Shown: positions 19,990 to 28,365 of the stretch, piece after piece | Numbering within the stretch: the stretch's first letter is position 1 | Layout of the letters: each line of letters begins with the position of its first letter | From: Acrasis kona | Lineage: Eukaryota > Heterolobosea > Eutetramitea > Acrasida > Acrasidae | Assembly: GCA_026419775.2 (NCBI GenBank) | Contig: JAOPGA020001314.1 | Coordinates: forward strand, 1 to 31,034 | Reading direction: 5' to 3' | DNA: 31,034 nucleotides | Notes under the pieces: generated by a model | Told to the model about the DNA's origin: nothing | Database searches by the model: none | Seen by the model: only the letters and a program-made list of their open reading frames with translations | Translations under genes and position numbers: made by a program

Positions 19990-20529
19990 TCACTGGCTGC
20001 GTTGAGCACTTAAGCACAACGCATCCCTAACTCTATCACACAATCTACTCAAATCTTGCTTCATACTATCTCTTTTTGACTTTTTCTTCTTCCTAGTGTC
20101 TGTTGGGGGAACCCATATCCGCGAATGGTTCAACCGTATCCCGGATTTTTCAAGCTCAAGTTTTAAATCCAAGGCAGGCGAAGGTGCATCCATTGGGGTT
20201 TGTGGTCCAGAAGCGTCTGAATGAACGTCTGATAAGTAAGAATCGTAGGTATCATATGTTTCATATTCTGTGTATGATTGTTGTTCGTTTGGTACTCCAT
20301 GCAGGATTGAATGATATTTGGGCGAAGCGGAGTAAACATGATGTACACGAGACTTATTCAAGTTTGTTTGGGCAGTTAGGTTCGCCATCATGTTTTTTAG
20401 GTTATTATTCTCCTCTATAAGCATCTCAATTGTGGACTTCTGGATAGTAATTGTCTTTTGAAGGATTTGAACGTCGTACTCGGATGGTGTACCAATTGAA
20501 CCAGGTGCCACGTCCGCCCCAACAAACAT
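19990..20529 (-). CDS. Coiled-coil protein of unknown function
   Basis: Single exon, 179 residues. Residues 18-55 form a likely coiled coil (DVQILQKTITIQKSTIEMLI, then EENNNLKNMM). Next come a Tyr/Asp/Ser-rich disordered middle (TEYETYDTYDSYLSDVHSD) and a segment with SGIRLNHSRIWVPPTD. The C terminus is basic then helical (KKKKSKRDSMKQDLSRLCDR). The KKKKSKR run could be a nuclear localisation signal. I do not recognise the family. A cluster of E2F-like sites lies just upstream, which hints at cell-cycle control. Confidence 0.65.
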   Translation of the reverse strand: MFVGADVAPGSIGTPSEYDVQILQKTITIQKSTIEMLIEENNNLKNMMANLTAQTNLNKSRVHHVYSASPKYHSILHGVPNEQQSYTEYETYDTYDSYLSDVHSDASGPQTPMDAPSPALDLKLELEKSGIRLNHSRIWVPPTDTRKKKKSKRDSMKQDLSRLCDRVRDALCLSAQRSQ

Positions 20530-20570
20530 GTTGTGTTGTTTTTCTATATAATTGAAGTTTGAAATTCAAA

Positions 20571-20840
20571 TTGCGCGCGATTTATACATCCGGCGGAAAC
20601 TGGAATTCGAAGCCGTTACCCACAATTCCGTAATCAAAGAACGGAATTTGAAACCGCGTTTTTCGGAATGGCGCAATAAACCTAGGCGGGAACACACCGT
20701 CCTAACCAGAGCGCCAAATCGAAATCGTGTGTAATAAAATCTAGCATTGATTATATGAACAAATGAATCCTGTCAAATCGGATTCTATTTTTTGATGCTT
20801 TTTTAAGTGATTTGTGACAAGGAAAGATCACAGCGCCAAA
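20571..20840. promoter_or_regulatory. Cluster of E2F-like sites upstream of the coiled-coil gene
   Basis: Within 270 bp upstream of the minus-strand start at 20529 lie several matches to the E2F/DP consensus TTTSSCGC or TTSSCGCC on either strand: ggcggaaa (20592-20599), ggcgggaa (20685-20692), gcgccaaa (20711-20718) and gcgccaaa (20833-20840). The weaker ttgcgcgcg lies at 20571. Such GC-rich octamers are unexpected in this AT-rich intergenic DNA. Function as E2F sites is inference. Confidence 0.5.
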
Positions 20841-21093
20841 ATATTGTTTGGGTTGATGAATTAAACCGTTTGATTTTTTTTAACTTCAACAAATTTTATT
20901 TATGTATGAACGACGAATGGCTCGGTAAATAGACGGTTTGATACAATGGTAACCAAAACAGGAGTACTTATCAGTTCCAGAAACGTTCCAATTTTAGTCC
21001 GTCCTCAGCAGCGTTGTTGTATGATTTTCAAAAACAAGCAAGTAGTGCATTTAATCATTATATTCTAACATTTCAATAGATTACCAGATAGAA

Positions 21094-21224
21094 GTGAGAG
21101 GTTGACGAAAGATCCTTAACATTAATAAATTTCTTCGATGGCTAATACGACATATAAACTACCACTCATGGTGATTTACACTTGTGGTCCACAAGTTGTG
21201 GAAAGAAAGTGATCAACCTCTCAC
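21094..21224. repeat. 12-bp inverted repeat with a central palindrome
   Basis: gtgagaggttga (21094-21105) and tcaacctctcac (21213-21224) are perfect inverted repeats bounding 131 bp. Inside is a perfect odd palindrome, acttgtggtccacaagt (21180-21196). The segment lies immediately downstream of the minus-strand tRNA gene. There is no target-site duplication that I can see, so it may be an element remnant or a structured transcript. Confidence 0.5.
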
Positions 21225-21246
21225 ATTTTAACATAAAGAAAAAAGT

Positions 21247-21319
21247 AGCGCCTCGTAGAATCGAACTACGGACCTATGGGTTATGAGCCCATCGCTCTAA
21301 TCCACTGAGCTAAGGCGCT
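21247..21319 (-). tRNA. tRNA-Met (anticodon CAT), elongator type
   Basis: The 73-nt cloverleaf on the minus strand folds fully. The acceptor stem is AGCGCCT with AGGCGCT, the D arm GCTC/GAGC, the anticodon stem ATGGG/CCCAT around loop CTCATAA (anticodon CAT), the variable loop AGGTC, and the T arm CGTAG-TTCGATT-CTACG. The T loop begins TTCGA rather than the initiator-type loop, so this is the elongator form. There is no intron. A run of six T follows the 3' end on the minus strand, a good Pol III terminator. CCA is not encoded. Confidence 0.95.
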
Positions 21320-21384
21320 CATCAAAATTAATTTTTTTAACACACTTATGGATTTTTATCTTCGTCAATTTGTTGTTTATTGAA

Positions 21385-22812
21385 TTATATTACTATTGAG
21401 TGAGAGTCTCCGGATGCTGTTTGTTTGTAATTTAAAGTATCATTTTTCATGATTGGCTGAAAAGTAAAAGATTCAAAAATAGTTGTTCCAAATCCGAGTT
21501 GCCCTTGACTACTTGTGTTAGTCAATTGATCAAAACAGTTCTTACTCATTCAATCCTGTAGCATATACGTCACCCTCTGATGTTGTCAACAATGAATGAC
21601 TTGTGCCACATGATACTTGAACTACTTTCTTGTTCTCGAGTTCCATTGATCTCTTAATGGCCAAAGGAAGTGCGGTAACTGCTCTATCACCAGTTCCAAG
21701 TTGACCGTGGCTAGCACTAGTTAAATGATACATGAACCAACACTACTTACTTGTTGTTGCCAAACATGAATAATCCACCATCACTTGTAATTACCGCAGA
21801 ATGGTATGCGCTTGCACTAACCGCAACGATTGTTTTGCCTTTCAAAGTTCCATTAGTTGCGACAGCGACTGGCAGCTTCTCCCAAAAGTAATACCTTCCG
21901 TTTCCAAGTTGACCATATCTAGAAGAATTACAACAAACAAAAGAAAAAAACTCACTCATTGCCACCAAATGAATACGCAAGTCCTTCAGAGGTCAAGACA
22001 AGAGAGTGCTTAAATCCCGCTGCAACACCAACGATCTTTTTACCTTTTAATAACCCGTTTGTGTTGACTGGAACAGCAACACTACTGGATTCAGGTGTAC
22101 CGGTGCCCAGTTGAAAGGCTTCATTGGAACCAAAGGCGAACGCTATACCATCTGATGTATAACCGATGGAGTGATAATTTCCAGTATCCATACCAGAAAC
22201 CTTCTTTCCATTCAACAATCCTCTCGCATCCACTGCAATGGGTTCGTTGACGACATCTACTCCCTGCACACCAATTTCTCCGGCTCTGTGAAAATTAACC
22301 ACATTAAGTGAGTTATTAAAAGTTACCCATTGTATCCAAAGCCGAATAGACAACCGCTCTCAGATAATAAAAGAGAATGGAATACACTACATGAAACCTT
22401 GATAATCTTTTCACCTCTTAATGCTCCTCCCTCGAATACAGCAATGGGTGTGGTGGTATAATTAACATTAGACTTCGCTCCAAGTCTTCCAAGACTGTTT
22501 ATGTTAGTATTGTATGTGGTAGTATTGGTTACAAATTGGACCCGAAAGAGAATGCCTTATAATCTGAAGTAACCACCACTGAATGTGAATATCCTGCTGC
22601 TGCTGCAATTAGGGGAGCATTCAATCTAATGGCGGTTGGTGAAATTTCTTTGGTTGTAGTACCGGTGCCGAGTTCTCCATCACTAATAAATAAATGTAAG
22701 ATTGAACATTAAAAGTGATTTACTAGTTTTTTCCGAACGAGAATCCTCTACAACTGGCTTGTGCAGCTATAAGCACGATTAGACAAAACACCAAGATGAT
22801 CTCTGTTTTCAT
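21385..22812 (-). CDS. Secreted RCC1-repeat (beta-propeller) protein
   Basis: Seven exons join in frame to 397 residues: 22724-22812, 22533-22682, 22327-22494, 21956-22285, 21751-21918, 21546-21710 and 21385-21508. A signal peptide (MKTEIILVFCLIVLIAAQAS) is followed by about seven RCC1 repeats, each with the FGxNxxGQLG and SHSxxxTSDG signatures, for example FGKNYDGELG, FGGNEYGQLG and HSLVLTSEGLAYSFG. RCC1 repeats form a seven-bladed propeller; in RCC1 it is a Ran exchange factor, but a secreted form would bind something else. All six introns (37-41 nt) fall at the same place: phase 2 in the codon after FGxN. AATAAA follows the TAA by two bases. Confidence 0.9.
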
Positions 22813-23190
22813 TTTCACGTTTATTTATTCCTTCAAGAAAAAAAGGGTGCATCTTCAAATTTCCAGAAGGCAAACCTTTCAGACACCCTTCCTTTTTTGT
22901 ACCTGCACAAGTTGAAGATTGATACTAGTAGTAAATCGGAGTAACACAAACTTTTCGTGAAGCAATCATCACAATGGGCTTAAGAGTGTAGAGCCATACA
23001 TCACAGATCAGATCAGACAACCATTCTGAAAATAAGCATTTAGTATCTTATCTATAACCAAGGGTCAACATAAAAGTAAAGAAGATTGTTTTTAAAAAAA
23101 GATTATTAGCAATAACTTTTGAACAGGATACAACTATGATTTGAATTCTCCAATTACACTTGCTGTTGGCACCCTTACAGTAACAAAATT
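22813..23190. other. Intergenic stretch before the hAT element
   Basis: No gene was seen. An imperfect inverted repeat (aaaaaaagggtg near 22838 and cacccttcctttttt near 22886) could form a stem in the presumed promoter region of the RCC1-repeat gene. Confidence 0.35.
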
Positions 23191-23198
23191 CAGTTACT

Positions 23199-24524
23199 TA
23201 GGGGTCTTATCGATAATCGGATTATCGATACTCCATCAGATATCGATATCTTATCGGATATCGAACAGATAATTATTTTGTAAAATAAATCAATAAAGTT
23301 ATCGATAAGCTTATCGGTTAGTTATCAATCATCCGATATTTGTAAAGGTTGTTCCATGTTTGAAACATTTAAAGGAAGACGCAACAATGGTTNAACATAA
23401 ATATTGGAAATGAGCACAAGTTCAAGCTCAGACACGGACACACAAACAACAACAAGAACACGTGACAACACACGCCGTGACTATAATGCTCTTAACGGAG
23501 GGGAAGACTCAGATTCTGACAGCTCATCACCACCACACAAGCGCGTTCGTTACAGCAATGACTCCCAACGTTTGGACTCTCAAATCTCTGACGTTTCTGC
23601 AAGTGATGCACAATCACCCAACCAACATATACGAAAGACAGCAAAGAAAAGGAAGACACGTACAAAGAGAAGCTGGATTTGGTCGCATTTTACAGAAATA
23701 GAGGGCGAATCACTCGGTCTTAGTACTTGCAAGTGCAACATCGGTGGAGAAGTTTTCAATAAAAGTGAACCAAAAACTTCATTACCCATTTGGAAAACGC
23801 ACACAAAATGTTTGATCCAAAAAAAACAATTTCCGACAAGAGTGACACAATGTCTGTGGAGGAGGCATTTGTTCGTTGGATGGTTGTCACAAACCAACCG
23901 TTCACAATGGTAGAAGAGGAAACCTTCCGAACATTTATCAAAAANATCAAAACCAATGACTTCAACATTAANTCCGCATCTGTTTCAAAAGATTTGATAA
24001 GTAGTTACTACCGCCAAAACAAAGAAGCTATCAAACAGCAGCTTAAATCTGCGTCAACAATTGCTGTTTCACTAGATGCTTGGACAAGCCCAAACAAGAT
24101 TGCATTCCTTGCGATTATCGGACATTACCTTGTGCCTCAGTTTCTGTAGAGCGCTGCTTCAGTAGCGGAAGAGATGTACTTGGTCATAGAAGGTTTTCTC
24201 TTCACGCGGAAACAATGAAAACCTTGATTTCTCAGATCATGGATTATTAATGAATAAACGAAGATTTGATCAATGTTGTTTTGTAGTCACGGAAACAAAT
24301 GCGTTACCACAAGTAACAGCCAATATTTTGTTCTTGCAGTCATAATTGGTGAGGCATTTACATACTTTATGCGCCATATTCTCTCCACCTCTTTATTATC
24401 AGATGTTATCGGATGGGACCGATATCTTTTTGATATCTTACAAAATCCGATAATTTTTGCCGGAGAAGGCCGTTAGCCGATAATTTTCCTATCGGATTAC
24501 CGGCCACTACCGATAAGACCCCTA
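23199..24524 (+). mobile_element. Internally deleted hAT DNA transposon
   Basis: The ends TAGGGGTCTTATCG (23199) and CGATAAGACCCCTA (to 24524) are perfect 14-bp terminal inverted repeats. They are flanked by identical 8-bp target duplications, cagttact (23191-23198 and 24525-24532), the hAT hallmark. Near both ends are many copies of ttatcgg/gatatcg subterminal motifs. Inside, on the plus strand, are the N-terminal part of a transposase with a BED-finger-like region (RSWIWSHFTEI at about 23673), the conserved VSLDAWTSPNKIAFLAIIGHY at about 24065-24127, and, directly joined, the C-terminal dimerisation region (ASVSVERCFSSGRDVLGHRR). The catalytic middle is missing and at least one frameshift is present, so the copy is non-autonomous. 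Two Ns occur inside. Confidence 0.92.
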
Positions 24525-24532
24525 CAGTTACT

Positions 24533-24805
24533 ATTATATTACCTATTGTTGAGGAGTAAGGTAGGATTGTGGTATTAACCTTGTTCTCTTTACAACAAAA
24601 AGCAAATCTGACCATCAAGTAAACAATTTTATCAACCTATTAAATACTATATGAATATACATTGTTTGACGAAGCGACATGCGTAGCAAATAGGGGGTTT
24701 AGTAGAGAAGGAAGATTTCAATTTTGAAGCACCTTTAATTGGGTGGACAATAAAAGAAGTTGTATATCTTAGAAAAGTGGTCGTTTGAGTTTAAATAACA
24801 TTTAA
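24533..24805. other. Intergenic stretch
   Basis: This is AT-rich sequence between the hAT element and the next gene. No feature was seen. Confidence 0.35.
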
Positions 24806-25233
24806 TTAGTGCCTCCTCATAGCTTCATTTTGGATGAAAAATACTGCTACAACAGAACCGACTGAAGAAAGTATGACAATGGTGAGGTAAATAACCATCC
24901 AAATTATAGCAATCTTTGCATATCTTCTAGCTTTCTCGGAGGGCGAATTTCTTATGTTGTGTTAGTCGTCAATAAATTAGTGCGCACTTACTTGTACTTG
25001 ATGGCGCAAATGACAAGTGGTATAAATGATAGGAAACCTAGAAGCAATAACAACAAAGCATTTTTTTCGTCTTGTTCGTGATTGTCATATCCCACACTTT
25101 GGTAGACAACAGGATGGTTTCCTGGTTGTGGTTGTGCGTATCCAGTTTGGTAGACAACAGGTTGAGGGCCTGATTGTGCGTATCCTGTGTTGTAGGTTTC
25201 TGGAACGTATTGTGCCTGTGGGATTTGTGACAT
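24806..25233 (-). CDS. Small two-TM protein with Q/P/Y-rich head
   Basis: Two exons (24992-25233 and 24806-24950) with a 41-nt intron and a TAAG acceptor give 128 residues. The N terminus is a low-complexity Gln/Pro/Tyr region with two copies of a TGYAQ...PVVYQ unit; the DNA repeats gtttggtagacaacagg likewise. Two hydrophobic helices follow, ALLLLLLGFLSFIPLVICAI and IWMVIYLTIVILSSVGSVVA, separated by a short basic loop (KYKNSPSEKARR). The layout resembles small proline-rich double-spanning proteins of the endomembrane system, but I cannot name a family. It is divergent from the Zn2Cys6 gene (291 bp). Confidence 0.72.
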
Positions 25234-25524
25234 GATTTAATTGTGAGTACCTATCCCAACAGTAACTGTTGTTTTTAACGTTTAGCAAAATAGAACATTA
25301 AAATTGCCATTTCCGTCTCCACTCCGGTCAACAATCGCACGTCCGTTTTATTACTTGATTTAGAATGGTTAGAGGTCTACTTCCTTTGACCAGTCTTTCC
25401 AGATCTTATGATGTCTTTGTGTGCTCATTAATATAAAACTCAATTCAATTTTTGACACTTACAATGCCGATGTGGATAAAAAATATCAAAAACTGAAGAC
25501 AGAAAGAAGACGGGTATAAAATAG

Positions 25525-26952
25525 ATGAATACCACCACGCCAAATATTACATGTCTTGCACGTCAGTCATGTAGTAGTTGTAGAAAGATGCATAAAAAGT
25601 GTGATCGGTTGCTTCCTGTGTGTGGATTATGTTCTAAGCGAGGAAAAACATGTTCATACGATGACGAAAATGTTAGGAATACACAGCCAAGGCAAACAAT
25701 TTCAAAATCAAAAGTGCCACAAACATTCGTCTTGGATGAATCGGTTAGTGACATTAATGATTTCATCTTCCAGTCGTTAAATTATAACATGCCATTCATA
25801 CCCCCAGAAAAGCTCGAGAAAATGGTCAAAATGGTATCAGTAGGCATAATTGATACATCACAGTACACCACAGATGAGCTCGCTTTTGTACACAGTGCTT
25901 TCGCCATAGGTACCAAATATAAGGGTAACCTCGAAGCAAGTAAAGTCCATTTTGACAAAGCTCGAACCCTCATGGCACTCAACCTCGACCTCATCGTCGA
26001 AAGTTACATTACGGCAGGCTGCTGTTGTTTCTTGGGAACGTACTGCGCGTTGCAATTAGAAACCTCTAGGGCAGAATTCTACTGTACTCTGCTTCGGTTG
26101 TTCATCGATCATCAATCCAAACAATCCACCAGAGACAAACGTCTAAACTTTATAGAGCACGAACACATTACGATTACATCCCTACTATCTCAAGAGCCAG
26201 ATATGGAGTTACTTTTAAAGAAGTTCATGGACAGATACTTTTCACTAAGTGACTTTTATCGAGGACAACTACCTGACCTTAAGGTTCAAGAAGAAGTTTC
26301 TGCGTGGCTCACGAAATCAGACATTGATGGTATTTATTCTGACCTCCGAAACAGATCCAATAAAGAGTTTCCATTAAATCCAGAACGTTTTGAAAAACTA
26401 ACAAAATTCATCTTAGGCATGTACAAAGGAAAAAACACTGAACTTCCCGCCATTTCGGAGAGATGGGGCATCTCAATGTTGATTCTACATGGAGCTCAAC
26501 TGCAATACTATCAGAACGTTGGAGACCATCAAGGTGCCAGAAGGGAAGCCGATCTAATTACAGAAGTCATTGTGGAAAGAAATGTCATTTTTAAAATGGC
26601 GGGAGTCATCATTAAAGCGGCTGCCAACGTTCATTTGCAAGATTATGAAGCGGGAGTGAGAGATGACGTTTTGGTACAAAAACTAAAAGATGATTACACT
26701 GCAGTTAAATCCATTGCTGCTTCGTCAAACTTGTGGAAGGTCAGATTGGACGATTTGAAACAAAAGTTGGAGGAAGCCATTTGGAATCATACAAACCATC
26801 TAAACATTTTATGCAACCGACAATATTCTAATTCCATTGCTGATGAGTTTATTGGAAGAGACTTTGTGCCTGTTGTTGATGATAACATATTTGGAGATCC
26901 ATGCATGACTGAGGGTGAGTTTGAGGATTTTTTGAACACGATACTGGATTGA
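25525..26952 (+). CDS. Zn(II)2Cys6 (GAL4-type) transcription factor
   Basis: Single exon, 475 residues. The N terminus carries a binuclear zinc cluster with spacing CX2CX6CX6CX2CX6C (Cys 16, 19, 26, 33, 36 and 43), with basic residues between the second and third Cys (RKMHKK), as in GAL4-family DNA-binding domains. The rest is largely helical with no further domain that I recognise. The tail is acidic (VDDNIFGDPCMTEGEFEDFL), a plausible activation region. The family is best known from fungi and also occurs in some amoeboid protists. The target genes are unknown; the alpha/beta hydrolase lies 267 bp downstream on the same strand but has its own upstream region. Confidence 0.88.
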   Translation: MNTTTPNITCLARQSCSSCRKMHKKCDRLLPVCGLCSKRGKTCSYDDENVRNTQPRQTISKSKVPQTFVLDESVSDINDFIFQSLNYNMPFIPPEKLEKMVKMVSVGIIDTSQYTTDELAFVHSAFAIGTKYKGNLEASKVHFDKARTLMALNLDLIVESYITAGCCCFLGTYCALQLETSRAEFYCTLLRLFIDHQSKQSTRDKRLNFIEHEHITITSLLSQEPDMELLLKKFMDRYFSLSDFYRGQLPDLKVQEEVSAWLTKSDIDGIYSDLRNRSNKEFPLNPERFEKLTKFILGMYKGKNTELPAISERWGISMLILHGAQLQYYQNVGDHQGARREADLITEVIVERNVIFKMAGVIIKAAANVHLQDYEAGVRDDVLVQKLKDDYTAVKSIAASSNLWKVRLDDLKQKLEEAIWNHTNHLNILCNRQYSNSIADEFIGRDFVPVVDDNIFGDPCMTEGEFEDFLNTILD

Positions 26953-27219
26953 AAACATCAGGTCAGGTCAATTGTAAATTGTAATTTATTATCAACTAAA
27001 AAACCACAATGTAAAAATAAAAACATCATCTGATTGACTTGTATTGCAATATTGTATTCACGCTCGACTATATGATTATACCCCAAATCCAAAGAACTTA
27101 TTTTCTGAAGATTATTGATTACAAATGTACCACCATATGATTGCTTATTTCTTTTAAACGCTTTCCTTCATCTTGTTGTAAAGATTCCCCTATACCTATT
27201 TTAAAAGAAACAAACAATT

Positions 27220-28149
27220 ATGACAACAAGAACGTCACCACAGACAATCGTTTATAAGAAGATTGGAGATCTTGAAATTAGTCTCGATGTTTACACTGAT
27301 GACTATGATCACGAAAAAAGACCTGCTGTTCTGTATATTCATGGCGGTGGACTTATGGCATGTGACCGTAACACGTCCGTACCATGGTGGCTCCAACAGA
27401 AATGCATCATGAACGGCTGGGTATTCATCACTGCAGACTATAGATTGCTTCCTACGGCATCTCTTCCAGATATTATGGAGGATTTAGTTGATGCTCACAA
27501 GTTCATTCGGACAAATTTGAACGCCGAATTGGAGAAGTACAAAATATCACCAATAGATATTGACAGAATAGCCGTGGCAGGTACCAGCGCGGGAGGCTAC
27601 TTGTCGCTTTTGGCAGGTAATTTATTTGAACCAAAGCCAACGGTGGTTTTTTCAGAGTATGGAATGTTGAATTTGAAGGAAGAGGCAATTAGAAATAAAG
27701 TTGAAAGCTCTCACAGAGCGTCTGACTTTGAAGATATTACTTCAGGAGATCAGACAGGTGGAGAGGTGGAAGCCGACATTGAGGCTGTAACCAAGAAGAG
27801 GATAGAATATTATTTGTACTTGAAGGCCACTGGACAGTACCTCTCGTCTTTGTTTCCTGAAATTCCGAACATTGTTGAGCAAACAAAGCAAAATGGAGTT
27901 AAAGAGGAGCTGAAAAAATATTCACCAGCGGATTTCGACACTAAAGGATACCCTCCAACTTTGTTGTTCCACGGCGAAGAAGATGATCTGAGTAATGTTA
28001 ATAACACGAAATTGTTTGCAGAGAAATTGAAGCGCGATGGCATACCGTTAAAAGAGTTTTATCCACCAGGTGTTGGCCATATGATAGTATTGAGTTCATA
28101 CCAAGAGGAGCAAAAGGAATTCGAATTATTCATAGAAAAATATATCTAG
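27220..28149 (+). CDS. HGGG-type alpha/beta hydrolase (esterase/lipase)
   Basis: Single exon, 309 residues. Visible features are the oxyanion motif HGGG (41-44) after AVLYI, the ADYRLLP strand, the nucleophile elbow GTSAGG with Ser at about 123, an Asp in FHGEEDD (about 250) and the catalytic His in GVGHM (about 287). This is the pattern of hormone-sensitive-lipase or carboxylesterase-like hydrolases acting on small esters. No signal peptide is seen, so it is likely cytosolic. An acidic insert (EDITSGDQTGGEVEADIEAV) between the Ser and Asp may form the lid. The substrate cannot be read from sequence. Confidence 0.88.
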   Translation: MTTRTSPQTIVYKKIGDLEISLDVYTDDYDHEKRPAVLYIHGGGLMACDRNTSVPWWLQQKCIMNGWVFITADYRLLPTASLPDIMEDLVDAHKFIRTNLNAELEKYKISPIDIDRIAVAGTSAGGYLSLLAGNLFEPKPTVVFSEYGMLNLKEEAIRNKVESSHRASDFEDITSGDQTGGEVEADIEAVTKKRIEYYLYLKATGQYLSSLFPEIPNIVEQTKQNGVKEELKKYSPADFDTKGYPPTLLFHGEEDDLSNVNNTKLFAEKLKRDGIPLKEFYPPGVGHMIVLSSYQEEQKEFELFIEKYI

Positions 28150-28365
28150 AATACTTTTATAAATTTTTAAAAACTTCCAAACTTCTTCCTCCTTCTTGTT
28201 CTTCATTCAAAAATTTAGACAACCACACCTTTACAACACACAGTTTCAACCCTCATTCCTCAATTATGTGTACACGATGATCAGAAGCACAATATCTGCG
28301 ACGGAAATGAATACAAAAAATCAAAAAATGAAGATGGCAATAAAACACAACCACTTTGATTCAAA

